This document shows positions 1 to 8,484 of a stretch of 64,000 nt of DNA, piece by piece. The notes below the pieces were generated by a model. That model did no database searches and had not been told where the DNA came from. It saw only the letters and a program-made list of their open reading frames with translations. Source of the stretch: Pedobacter sp. SYSU D00535 (lineage in GTDB: Bacteria; Bacteroidota; Bacteroidia; Sphingobacteriales; Sphingobacteriaceae); NCBI RefSeq assembly GCF_017355855.1, contig NZ_JAFEWD010000003.1:248001-312000 (forward strand), written 5' to 3'. Both the position numbers and the translations under genes were made by a program. Within the stretch, counting starts at the first letter, position 1. Every line of letters starts with the position of its first letter.

Positions 1-2076
1 CAGCCACTCCGCCGCCGCATTCAGGTTATTAAACAGACGGGTAGTTACCCCAGCTTTCAGAACGTTCACGCTTTTATCGGCGGAAAGCTGACTGAACCTG
101 CTCGGCGAATAGACCCACGCAAAGTGTGTTAGGCCTGCAGCTTCCATCATCGGAAACCAGTCTTTCCCCACCCACTCGGCCGCATCCGACCAGGTGCCCA
201 GAACATTTGTATTATCATTCAATACTTTGCTGAAGGAGTGCTGCTTCAGCAGTTCAAGCATTTTCATACATCCGCGTTGTACGCTCTCGCTATTCTGAAA
301 ACCTTTCCAGTCGACATACAGCCACTTTTGCTCCCCGTCGGCTTTGATGCTTATAAAACGGTTGGAGTAGAAGTCAACTTCGTCGACTACGGTGGCTTCC
401 TTAGCAGAGCCATCTTTAAGGGGCAGCATAAAATAGAAGGTGGAGCCTTTGCCCTGCTCGCTTTCCAGCCAGAACCTTCCCTTGTGACGGCCCAGTATCT
501 CGGCCACGATGAACAAGCCGAGTCCCATTCCCTGAAAGTGCATGGCAGTTTCTTCGATCCGGTAGAACCGCTCGAACAACCTGTTGATGCGGTCCTGCGG
601 GATGCCGATACCGAAATCCTGTACAGAAACTACTAGCTGGTCATTGATCAAAGAGGAACGGACCAGCACCTTGTCCGCCTTGGGCGAGTACTTCACCGCA
701 TTACTGATCATGTTGTTGATAACCTGCTCCAGCCGCTGATAGTCTCCCTCAATCTTTACGTGTACCTTTTCGATCAGCTCGATAGTATGACTGCTGATGG
801 TCGACTGGTAGCTCGCTATCGCCTCTTCCAACACCTCATTGAAGTCGAATTCGCTCATCTTATAGTCCAGCCGACCCGCATTGATCTTCGATACATCCAG
901 CAGATCGGATGTCAACTTCTGCAGCCTGTCGAGCTGCTTCAACGCTCCGCTAATAAACTTCTCATTCCCGTCCTTACTGGCTGTTTTGGCGGCTAGCTGC
1001 AAATAAGCTTTCGCACTCGTCAGTGGTGTCTTCAGTTCGTGGCTGGCAACGCTGATAAACTCATCCTTTTTAATCGATAGCTCTTTAATTGCTTCCAACT
1101 GTTCTTCCTCCTGCTTCCGCATCTGGAAGTGCTCGTACTGGTTCTGAAGGTACTTGCCCGTCAGCCTTAAATATTGCTTATAGCTGTCGTTAAACACCGC
1201 CCGGGCGCCCAGTCCCATCAGCACGATATTTCGCTTTTTATAATGATTGTAAGAATAAGCGATTAGGTAGCATTGCCGGGGCTGCTCCTCCCAGGGATTC
1301 AGGTAGAAATCCAGTCCGCTTTTCAAAACGAGGCTAGTGTCAAACAGCTCCTCGGTTTCTATCGACTTGACGATTTGTACTCCTTCGGGACTTAGAAAGG
1401 ATTGGGTCCCCAGGCCGTTTCTTACCCCAAATGAGGAGAGACAGCGCAAATGTCCGCTAGCCAGGTCCTGTTCAATAAATAAAGAGAAGGGTAGGTCTTT
1501 AGGACTGAGCGAGAGCTGCTTGTGACTCTCCAGCAGAAACTGATCGGAACGCTCCTTCTCGTAGTGGATGGGGATGGCCGTCGCCAGCGTCTCCATCCTG
1601 CGTTCATGCAATACCCTATCTGTGGTTTCCAGACAGCTCAGAAACAGGCCGCCCGCCGAACCGTCGTCGTTTCTGATAGGGCTATAGGAGAAATCAAAAA
1701 AGGTTTCTTCGATCAAGCTGGTCGTTCTTCTTCGCAGGAACAGGTTGAAGCCCGGAAAGCCATGGCTTTTTCCCTCGTGCAGGACGCTCTCAAACATGGG
1801 GCCTATCACGTCCCAGATCTCCTTCCAGGTATCCCAGGTAGACTTGCCGATTTCATTTTCCCTTTTCTCGCCAAGAATCGGGATATAGGCGTCGTTATAG
1901 AACTGGATGAAATCCGGTCCCCATGCAATATACATCGGTATCTGCGCCTCAAGAATGTTAGAAACAGAAGTCCTGAGGTTACCCGGCCAGTCTTCAATCT
2001 TTCCTAAACAACTTTTTTCCCAGGGGTATGCATTAATCAGGCGCCCCATCCGGCTAGCCTCATTGAAATATTTCAC
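1..2076 (-). CDS. PAS-domain sensor histidine kinase with C-terminal SpoIIAA/STAS-like domain (partial, runs off left edge)
   Basis: Reading the minus strand from a GTG at 2076 gives 692 uninterrupted codons to the window edge, so the C-terminus is cut off. Residues ~10-155 form a PAS-like sensor with the WPGNLRTSV-type entry motif common in Bacteroidota kinases. Residues ~160-330 may be a GAF-like region (weak). The HisKA H-box has the predicted phospho-acceptor His346 (SVASHELKTP). The ATPase domain shows the N-box NNMISNAVKYSP (~454-465) and glycine boxes DFGIGIP and GMGLGLFI. After the catalytic core, residues ~570-692 form an extra domain resembling stand-alone SpoIIAA/STAS-like proteins of Bacteroidota. 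An ATG at 2049 is an alternative start. No transmembrane segment is seen, so it is probably a cytoplasmic sensor. No response regulator is visible here. Confidence 0.9.
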   Translation of the reverse strand, partial: MKYFNEASRMGRLINAYPWEKSCLGKIEDWPGNLRTSVSNILEAQIPMYIAWGPDFIQFYNDAYIPILGEKRENEIGKSTWDTWKEIWDVIGPMFESVLHEGKSHGFPGFNLFLRRRTTSLIEETFFDFSYSPIRNDDGSAGGLFLSCLETTDRVLHERRMETLATAIPIHYEKERSDQFLLESHKQLSLSPKDLPFSLFIEQDLASGHLRCLSSFGVRNGLGTQSFLSPEGVQIVKSIETEELFDTSLVLKSGLDFYLNPWEEQPRQCYLIAYSYNHYKKRNIVLMGLGARAVFNDSYKQYLRLTGKYLQNQYEHFQMRKQEEEQLEAIKELSIKKDEFISVASHELKTPLTSAKAYLQLAAKTASKDGNEKFISGALKQLDRLQKLTSDLLDVSKINAGRLDYKMSEFDFNEVLEEAIASYQSTISSHTIELIEKVHVKIEGDYQRLEQVINNMISNAVKYSPKADKVLVRSSLINDQLVVSVQDFGIGIPQDRINRLFERFYRIEETAMHFQGMGLGLFIVAEILGRHKGRFWLESEQGKGSTFYFMLPLKDGSAKEATVVDEVDFYSNRFISIKADGEQKWLYVDWKGFQNSESVQRGCMKMLELLKQHSFSKVLNDNTNVLGTWSDAAEWVGKDWFPMMEAAGLTHFAWVYSPSRFSQLSADKSVNVLKAGVTTRLFNNLNAAAEWL

Positions 2077-2177
2077 GCAATAAAAATAGAATAACTTTTA
2101 ATTATAACGGAGAAGAGGAGGGGAAGGTGTGCGGGGGATATTAGCCAGCTGAAGACCTGCGCTGGTTCCGGTCCCGG

Positions 2178-2885
2178 CTACTGTTTTTCCAGTACATATA
2201 CCTGCATCAGTTTCCGGGTTCTGAAACCCAGCTTTTCATACAGGTGGAGTGCGGCGGTGTTTTCAGGCAGCACATGGAGAAAGGGAATAGCGGAGGCACG
2301 CTTTATTGCTCTTATTTGCTGACGCAGGAGGGCAGCAGCATACCCACGCTTCAGGTAGTCGGGGGCTGTACAAACCGCGCTGATCTCCACATAAGGCCTA
2401 GGCTGAAGTCGCTGGCCCGCCATCGCTACCAATGTATCCCCATCAAAGATCCCCTGGTAGTTTCCAAACTCAATGGTCCGCTGAAAAAAAGGCCCGGGGT
2501 TGGTTGCTTCCACCAGCTTTAGCATTTGCGGAACATGCCTTGCCGTTAATGGCTGTATCTGCGGTTCGCCGCTTTCTATCAACTCTTCCTGCTCGAATAC
2601 CAGCTGCAACAGGTCTTTCACCGTTGTAACCGTCCAGCCGGCAGGGATGCGGACGACCTCCGGCAAAAAAAGCACCACGGTCCGTTTGGGAGGAAGCAGT
2701 TGCCAAAGCGCCTCAAAATCACGCTCACTATTATTTTTTAGGCCTGCAAAACCGGCGAAATCTTCCGGGAAAAAGCGGGCATGATCGTTTCCTTGCGCCA
2801 GACGAGCATTTCCGGTATTTAAAGCGTTCCAAATGGGATTATCTAATAGGTGTTCCAAGAAGTTATTTTGAGGTATGACCGGCAA
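2178..2885 (-). CDS. GNAT family N-acetyltransferase (FR47-like)
   Basis: The 235-residue protein has an N-terminal ~110-residue region of unknown role and a C-terminal acetyltransferase domain. The acetyl-CoA-binding part is seen at ~165-190 (VCTAPDYLKRGYAAALL, a variant of the Q/RxxGxG/A motif A). The end carries the usual motif B pattern (NTAALHLYEKLGFRTR). This order matches FR47-type GNATs, which acetylate small amines or amino acids; the substrate cannot be told from sequence. It stands alone between the kinase, also on the minus strand, and a divergent GH43 gene, with about 260 bp in front in which I recognise nothing specific. Confidence 0.85.
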   Translation of the reverse strand: MPVIPQNNFLEHLLDNPIWNALNTGNARLAQGNDHARFFPEDFAGFAGLKNNSERDFEALWQLLPPKRTVVLFLPEVVRIPAGWTVTTVKDLLQLVFEQEELIESGEPQIQPLTARHVPQMLKLVEATNPGPFFQRTIEFGNYQGIFDGDTLVAMAGQRLQPRPYVEISAVCTAPDYLKRGYAAALLRQQIRAIKRASAIPFLHVLPENTAALHLYEKLGFRTRKLMQVYVLEKQ

Positions 2886-3146
2886 AGATACGGATTGTTT
2901 TAGTTCCGGGATGATGTTAAAGGCAGCCGGTTATCTGTTACGACCATCTGCACTCCTACAATACTTTGGATTCCGCAATTATATTTTTGCCAACCAACTG
3001 ATTATCCTTCAATAATTGCTATTTTTAATACTAATCAACCTCATGGAATAGTAGGCCATTATCAGCCTGGAGTAATTGCTTCTGCCGGTAGGAAAGTGGT
3101 TAAGTTGGCCCTGCTTTTTCACCATCTCATTTAACTGGTAAGCCTT

Positions 3147-4298
3147 ATGAAAAAGATTGTCCTGCTTATTATTTTGTTCGCCCAGCTATTCGCGGAGCCG
3201 GTACTGGCTCAGGTGAGTTCAGCCACTCAGCAAAGTTCTTATACCAATCCCTTGAAGGTAGAGTTTGGCGATCCCTTTATATTATTCAACAAAGGGACCT
3301 ATTACATGTACGGCACCGGAGGTGGAGCAGACAAAGGCTTCTCCGCCTATTCCTCTAAAAACCTGGTCAATTGGAAGCCGGAAGGACAGGTCTATTTCCA
3401 CAATAATAAAAACGGCTGGAGCGATCCGAACACAGCCTGGGGAGGCGCCTACTGGGCTCCGGAAGTATATGAAGTAAAAGGCAAGTTCTACCTCTTCTAC
3501 AGTGCACAGTGGAAGGTAAATCCAGCAAAAGAAGAGGAGAACTTCAGGATCGGTGTAGCTGTAGCCGACAAGCCTACCGGCCCTTTTGTTGATCTGGCAC
3601 CGAAACCGCTCTTCGATCCCGGCTACCCCATTATTGATGCAAATGTGTTTTTTGATACGAACGGCAGGTCGTACTTGTATTATTCGCGGGCGGCCTATAA
3701 ACATTCGGTAGAAAGTGAAATAGCAGAGCAGGCGCGAAAAAACGGTAAGTACAAAGAGATTGAGGAAAGCTGGATATACGGCATCGAGTTGAAGCCCGAC
3801 TTCTCCGGTGTGATCGGGAAACCGGTATTGTTGCTTCGTCCCCCGGTAAAGTTAAACGACAAACAAGCCGCCTGGGAAAGCCTTTCAGTAACCACCGGCG
3901 AAGTGAACCGGCGCTGGACGGAAGGTTCGGTAACATTTAAAAAAGACGGCATTTATTACATCATGTATTCCGCCAACCATTTTGGAGGCGAACACTATGC
4001 CGTGGGTTACGGCACTGGATCTTCACCTTTAGGACCATTCAAGAAGGCAGAAAGCAATCCCGTACTGCAGAAAAATACACATAGAGGAGGCACGGTTACC
4101 GGCACAGGGCACAACAGCATCACCTACTCTCCCGACGGTAAGGAGATGTTTTGTGTGTACCACGGCAGAACAACCGCGACAGGCAAAGAACGGGTAGTAT
4201 TTATAGATCGGATGGAAGTGAAAAAAGGAAAGATCACGGTGCACGGGCCGACGACGGAACCACAGAAAATGCCATCGGGGACGGGGAGAAAGCCTTGA
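3147..4298 (+). CDS. Secreted glycoside hydrolase family 43 protein (arabinosidase/xylosidase-type)
   Basis: The protein (383 aa) starts with a signal peptide (about residues 1-21, ending VLAQ). A five-bladed beta-propeller GH43 domain follows. The three expected acidic residues are visible: Asp42 in FGDPF (catalytic base), Asp164 in IIDANVF (pKa modulator) and Glu259 in RWTEGSV (general acid). GH43 enzymes cleave alpha-L-arabinofuranosyl or beta-xylosyl linkages of plant cell-wall polysaccharides in the periplasm or outside the cell. The short tail after ~370 is Lys/Pro/Gly rich. It is monocistronic, with a REP-like hairpin cluster downstream. The exact substrate is not evident; the pectin and arabinan enzymes further along the window suggest arabinan. 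Confidence 0.88.
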   Translation: MKKIVLLIILFAQLFAEPVLAQVSSATQQSSYTNPLKVEFGDPFILFNKGTYYMYGTGGGADKGFSAYSSKNLVNWKPEGQVYFHNNKNGWSDPNTAWGGAYWAPEVYEVKGKFYLFYSAQWKVNPAKEEENFRIGVAVADKPTGPFVDLAPKPLFDPGYPIIDANVFFDTNGRSYLYYSRAAYKHSVESEIAEQARKNGKYKEIEESWIYGIELKPDFSGVIGKPVLLLRPPVKLNDKQAAWESLSVTTGEVNRRWTEGSVTFKKDGIYYIMYSANHFGGEHYAVGYGTGSSPLGPFKKAESNPVLQKNTHRGGTVTGTGHNSITYSPDGKEMFCVYHGRTTATGKERVVFIDRMEVKKGKITVHGPTTEPQKMPSGTGRKP

Positions 4299-4370
4299 AA
4301 AAGGGGAGTTCATAAATCATGCTACACCGGAAATAGTGATGTAGCACTACGAGTTCTAGCCGCAACGGCT

Positions 4371-4480
4371 CTTCGACATGTTCTGTAAGGCATGTCGAAG
4401 AACAGATAATGAGGATTTGGAATCCTCTAAACCCTATGAGATTTTATTGGGGCATTTGACTAAGCGGGATTACAAATCCC
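4371..4480. repeat. Cluster of short perfect palindromes (REP-like)
   Basis: Three hairpins lie in the gap between convergent genes. CTTCGACATG (4371-4380) pairs with CATGTCGAAG (4391-4400) around a 10-nt loop. GAGGATT (4411-4417) pairs with AATCCTC (4421-4427). GGGATT (4466-4471) pairs with AATCCC (4475-4480). The GGATT..AATCC hairpin type recurs inside the 137-bp elements at 6.9-7.5 kb, and the CGACATG..CATGTCG type recurs in front of the decayed RAYT gene at 43.65 kb. They may also end transcription of the convergent genes, but there is no T-tract. Confidence 0.7.
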
Positions 4481-4523
4481 TTTTATCTTACGCTCGACCT
4501 GCGGAACATGTCGAACAGCGGGA

Positions 4524-5312
4524 TTACTCCTCATCCTGATGCTCCCATCCATGCCTGGTAGCGGTATCGGCGAAAAAGCCTTCAAACCCCAACTCTGTTA
4601 CAGCGGACCTTATTATTGGAGAAGAGGAACAGATCAGATGAAAGAAACTATCCCATTCTGTTGCAAAAAAGAGGCTTTTTTCTACATCATAGATATAATA
4701 ATCACGTCCTCCTATTTCTTCTACAAAATCCTCTACCGTTAAACGACTTAAGTCGAGTTCTTTTTTGGAGTCAAAAAACTCATCCTCTACTACAATATGA
4801 GGGCTGGTGAATGTTTTGAACAGCGAATAGATCTTTTTAAGGGTACGCGGATCAAAGCTCCCTTCCCCCGGCTGCCAGATCGCCTCCTTCTGTAAAAACA
4901 GTTCCAGATTTTCTTCCAGATCAGGACGAGCAAATGCTTTATTGTACGCTCCGATGGAGGTTTTCAGCGCTTTATACACATCTGAGTAGCTATTCATGCC
5001 GGCTTTAATTTTGATATCTGCCCAACTAACTTCCTGTCCATGCTGAAGAATCTCAGACTTGCCGGGATAGCTTTCATTGTGAGCATAGATGACGGCATTG
5101 GTGGCCTGGATCTTTTCATAGATTGGATCTTTTGCTCTCGCTTCTTCCAGCGATATTTCCACGGATTTTTTAAAGCTCCCCCCATTGTCCGTATGGGTCT
5201 TTATTTTGAAAAAAGGAAACCAGCTGATAAACACCCAATCGAACGCCCCAGAGAAATGCTTTTTGAAGGGTTCCTCATACGTATAAAGCTTCTGCTCCTT
5301 GAAAATGTCCAT
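4524..5312 (-). CDS. Hypothetical protein, 262 aa
   Basis: I do not recognise the family with certainty. The soluble, acidic 262-residue protein has no signal peptide or membrane segment. Landmarks are an aromatic N-terminal stretch (DWVFISWFPFFKIK, ~25-38) and a C-terminal DYYIYDVEKSLFFATEWDSFFH block (~203-224) of the kind seen in small SMI1/Imm-like or DUF2711-like proteins. It ends with a charged tail. It lies 27 bp downstream of the DUF4262 gene on the same strand and is probably cotranscribed with it. Because that neighbour resembles an immunity-type protein, this one may be a protective or stress protein too; that is inference only. Confidence 0.6.
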   Translation of the reverse strand: MDIFKEQKLYTYEEPFKKHFSGAFDWVFISWFPFFKIKTHTDNGGSFKKSVEISLEEARAKDPIYEKIQATNAVIYAHNESYPGKSEILQHGQEVSWADIKIKAGMNSYSDVYKALKTSIGAYNKAFARPDLEENLELFLQKEAIWQPGEGSFDPRTLKKIYSLFKTFTSPHIVVEDEFFDSKKELDLSRLTVEDFVEEIGGRDYYIYDVEKSLFFATEWDSFFHLICSSSPIIRSAVTELGFEGFFADTATRHGWEHQDEE

Positions 5313-5339
5313 AGTAAATCTAATGTTGAAATTATTTGC

Positions 5340-6092
5340 TTAATCGTCCACGCTCTCGAACCTCGATCTGCGCCATTTCCCTCCAACGACGTCTCTTTCT
5401 GCTTCTTCTCCGTATTCCAGATCAAAAACCTCGTTCAAGGTATTATCCCTTAATACCATCCGTTCGAGCGACACGACTCTGCCATCTTCTGTTGTTACCT
5501 GATCGCCTGTTATAAACTGCCAGTCGCCATCATGCTCGTGCACTACATACAAAATGGGCTTATCCTCTTCCAAATGCTGTCGGCTGGTGAAAACACAGAG
5601 ATTAGCAGGCTCACGGAATTTGAAATTAGCGTTTCTGTCTAGAAGGGGTTGTTTATATCGAAATACCTCCTCAAAACCATCCTCCCAGGGAAATCTGTTG
5701 TTCCGGTCAGTCCAAACCAATTGCAGCGCTGGAAGCTCGGCGGTCTTGTAGTAGCTGATCGCATAACCAAAGTAGTCGCCGATTGAACGCTTGTCTACCT
5801 TGATGAACTCGGCACGGGAATTCTCGAAAAGATCATAGTTCGTTTCCGTTTTAATCACCTCCCCCTTGCGGATCAGCTCGCCCGCGTCATTCAGGATTTG
5901 GTTAGCGACTTGCTCCTTCATGCCAAAACAGATCAGTTCGGGGTGATTGAAGTGCTTCAACAACCCAACGGTATAGGCAAAGGATGGTAAATAATCAGAT
6001 GCGGGGATCATTAAGACAATCCAGCCATATTTTTCTATGTCGCTTGCGAACTTGTCGTCGTCAATACAATGATGTTGATCCGGGGCTTTCAT
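5340..6092 (-). CDS. DUF4262 protein with C-terminal DUF2185/Imm33-like region
   Basis: The N-terminal ~150 residues carry the DUF4262 pattern: an opening acidic YGW segment, then FAYTVGLLKHFNHPELICFG (~35-55). The C-terminal part (~170-240) contains NLCVFTSRQHLEEDKPILYVVH and WQFITGD, resembling DUF2185/Imm33 proteins, which occur as immunity proteins near polymorphic toxins. The fused length (250 aa) is greater than either part alone. No catalytic residues are evident. It heads a two-gene minus-strand unit with the 262-aa protein downstream. Confidence 0.75.
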   Translation of the reverse strand: MKAPDQHHCIDDDKFASDIEKYGWIVLMIPASDYLPSFAYTVGLLKHFNHPELICFGMKEQVANQILNDAGELIRKGEVIKTETNYDLFENSRAEFIKVDKRSIGDYFGYAISYYKTAELPALQLVWTDRNNRFPWEDGFEEVFRYKQPLLDRNANFKFREPANLCVFTSRQHLEEDKPILYVVHEHDGDWQFITGDQVTTEDGRVVSLERMVLRDNTLNEVFDLEYGEEAERDVVGGKWRRSRFESVDD

Positions 6093-6173
6093 TATTCTTT
6101 AATTATGCCGTTGAAACATGCTATTAAGGCATCTTCAGGAGCTTGTCTGCATTCAATGCTTAAAATCTTCTAT

Positions 6174-6743
6174 TCAAAGTAAAGATTTTTTGTCCTGCCT
6201 GTACATCCCATACATCAGTATACTAAACACGATTTCGATTAAACCGCCAGTCAGCGCAGATGAAAAGGAGCTTGCATTCAGGAAGAAAAGAATATAGGCT
6301 GCTAATCCCAGTGCCGCTCCCAAGAGCCAGTAAAAACGCAGCCCATAAATACTTGCGAAGCTGAGGTACCTGCCGCCGATGATCAGCAGCATGCCCTGGA
6401 AAAACCAGGAGCTTTTATGAAAAGACAAACCGTAAGCCAGCGGGATACACATCAGCATCCAAATGGTAACTTCCATAGCCAGTTTTCCTAGCGGATTGTT
6501 TTTGTCGTGGACTCCTTTAATACCCATTAGTTTTTCAAGTAGCGTCGCGATCGGCATTATCAAAGCGCCGCCGATAATTAACGTCCAGATGGCCCATTGC
6601 TGCGAATAAATAGTTGCAGTAATACCGGAATTTAGCCATACCAAACCGGAGACGAGAATGCCTGCTGAACCATAACCGTAGCCCTCCCGCATATCCCGCT
6701 GCGCCTCTTTTAAGTTGTCAATATCCGAATGTTGCTTTTCCAA
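6174..6743 (-). CDS. Membrane protein (DUF7010-like), 189 aa
   Basis: The hydrophilic N-terminus (residues 1-25, rich in charged residues) is followed by about six hydrophobic segments (~26-45, 50-68, 88-106, 112-128, 133-152, 158-178), so this is an integral inner-membrane protein. The YGYGSAGILVSGLVW start and GGALIMPIATLLEKLMG segment fit the uncharacterised DUF7010 group; this assignment is from memory and moderately sure. It is an isolated gene on the minus strand, with the 137-bp repeat array in front of it. Confidence 0.7.
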   Translation of the reverse strand: MEKQHSDIDNLKEAQRDMREGYGYGSAGILVSGLVWLNSGITATIYSQQWAIWTLIIGGALIMPIATLLEKLMGIKGVHDKNNPLGKLAMEVTIWMLMCIPLAYGLSFHKSSWFFQGMLLIIGGRYLSFASIYGLRFYWLLGAALGLAAYILFFLNASSFSSALTGGLIEIVFSILMYGMYRQDKKSLL

Positions 6744-6900
6744 TGATTTAGATTTTTGCTCTGTTATTTCTTAGGATAAGGTCTTGCAAAGTCGGTGAAA
6801 TAAAGCTTTATCATTGCCGCACAAAACCTGATGGAATGTAGGAATTTCGGAGATAAGTTTAATGGAAATTTTGTGAAGCCGAGAACACGGGTAAAATTCT

Positions 6901-7531
6901 CTCTTCGAGATTTGCAACGAAGCCGTATCGATGGATTTCCAATCCTACTCAACTTAATTAAATCTCGCTAACCATTCTGATCGGTTCACAGAACCTACGA
7001 TAGGAGCTTCGGAATTACAAATTCCGAAGAGCAGCATGCTACAGATATGTTACTTTAGTACGGCCGCTGCTCTTCGAGATTTGCAATCTCGAAGCCATAT
7101 CGATGGATTTTCAATCCAACTCAACGTAATAAAATCTCATTAAATATTCTAATCGGTTCACAGAACCTACGATAGGAGCTTCGGAATTACAAATTCCGAA
7201 GAGCAGCTAAAACAACTGCTTCCGCTCTTCGAGATTTGCAATCTCGAAGCCGTATCGATGGATTTTCAATCCAACTCAGCGTAATAAAATCTCACTAAAC
7301 ATTCTAATCGGTTCACAGAATCTACGATAGGAGCTTCGGAATTACAAATTCCGAAGAGCAGCATGCTACAGATATGTCACTTTAGTACGGCCGCCGCTCT
7401 TCGAGATTTGCAATCTCGAAGCCATATCGATGGATTTTTAATCCAACTCACCGTAATAAAATCTGACTGACCATCCTGATCGGTTAACAGAACCTACGAT
7501 AGCAGCTTCGGAATTACAAAATCCAAAGAGC
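6901..7531. repeat. Array of four 137-bp triple-hairpin elements (BIME/REP-like)
   Basis: Four copies lie at 6901-7032, 7069-7204, 7224-7359 and 7396-7531. Each unit starts GCTCTTCGAG, ends CCGAAGAGC, and contains three palindromes: CTTCGAGAT..ATCTCGAAG, GGATT..AATCC and CTTCGGAATT-ACA-AATTCCGAAG. The first and last copies are degenerate at one end. The spacer between copies 1-2 and 3-4 is nearly identical (GCATGCTACAGATATG start), so a two-unit block was duplicated. Further copies lie at 8346, 10056 and 30688. The 6744-7685 gap holds nothing else I can identify. Confidence 0.93.
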
Positions 7532-7685
7532 AGCAAGGCCAGCCCGCAAACGGCTCTTTGGAATACCTGCAGAACATCGAACAGCGGCCTTCCTCTCATC
7601 CCTGCTATTGAAAGAAAAAAAGCTTGCTGCCTGCTGACATACCCTTGTCACCTCACTCACTTTCCTTTGCCAAAAAGAAAAGACC

Positions 7686-8308
7686 ATGAATAAAATAGAT
7701 CTAACGAAATTGTACAAGCGCTACTACACAGCTGCCCGGCAACCCGAGCTGGTGAACCTGGAAAAGGCCCGATATCTGGCGATCAGGGGCAAGGGAGATC
7801 CGGAAGAGGAGGACTATCGCCGCAGGTTGGAGGCGCTTTACCCGGTAGCCTTGCCTTAAAGTTTGCGATGAAAGCGCAGGGGAAAGACTTTGTGGTGGCT
7901 AAACTGGAAGGACAGTGGTGGTATGACATGGAGAAATACGGTCTGCCCACGGCAGCTGAGACTCCGCTTCAGGTTCCGCGGAGTGAGTGGGAGTACCGTT
8001 CCCTGATTCGGATCCCTGACTTCGTGGGGGAAGAGGACGTGGAACAGGCGAAGCTGGCCATAATGCAGAAAAAGCAGAATCCCTTGGCCCAGTCCGTAGA
8101 GTTCTTTGAGATACCCGCCGGTGCTTTTGTGCAAATGCTGCACCTGGGCCCTTTTGCTAACGAGCCGGAGAGCCTGAAGCAGATGGAAGAATTTATCAGG
8201 AACAATGGCCTGCAGCGGAACGGGCATCATCAGGAGATTTACCTCAGCGATTTTAGAAAGACTCCGGCGGCTAAGCTGCGGACGATACTAAGAGAGCCGG
8301 TGGCTTAG
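7686..8308 (+). pseudogene. GyrI-like small-molecule-binding domain protein, split by one frameshift
   Basis: An ATG at 7686 opens 57 codons (NLEKARYLAIRGKGDP... EALYPVA) and stops at TAA 7857-7859. The second half continues in the next frame from about 7853 (GCC TTA AAG TTT GCG ATG) through FAMKAQGKDFVVAKLEGQWWYDM to 8308. Joined after losing one base at ~7851-7853, the product has ~206 residues and matches GyrI-like effector-binding proteins (COG4832), which bind hydrophobic small molecules. ATG 7868 could in theory initiate the second part but would lack the first beta-alpha repeat. The break is either a real inactivating deletion or a sequence error. The gene has its own start right after the repeat array. 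Confidence 0.85.
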
Positions 8309-8345
8309 ACGATATTTCCAGGATCACTCCGCTTGCAGCTTCTCC

Positions 8346-8483
8346 GGTCTTCGAGATTTGTAATCTCGAAGCCGTATCGGCGGATTTGCAATCCAAATCA
8401 GCGTAATCAAATTACACTAACCATTCTGATCGATGCGCATTACCTACGATAGGGCCTCGGAACTTCAAATTCCAAAGAACAAC
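8346..8483. repeat. Degenerate copy of the 137-bp triple-hairpin element
   Basis: The left hairpin is intact (CTTCGAGATT..AATCTCGAAG). The GGATT..AATCC hairpin follows, and then a worn right end (AACTTCAAATTCCAAAGAAC). It sits between the convergent GyrI-like and serine hydrolase genes, touching the stop codon of the latter. Confidence 0.85.
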
Positions 8484-8484
8484 C

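Noticed and set aside
1337-2007. Plus-strand frames over the histidine kinase (62 and 161 codons)
   Set aside because: They are antisense to the kinase frame, which shows all expected motifs.
6901-7531. CRISPR-like appearance of regularly spaced repeats
   Set aside because: Units are 137 bp with several palindromes, the intervals are related to each other rather than unique, and no cas gene is present.
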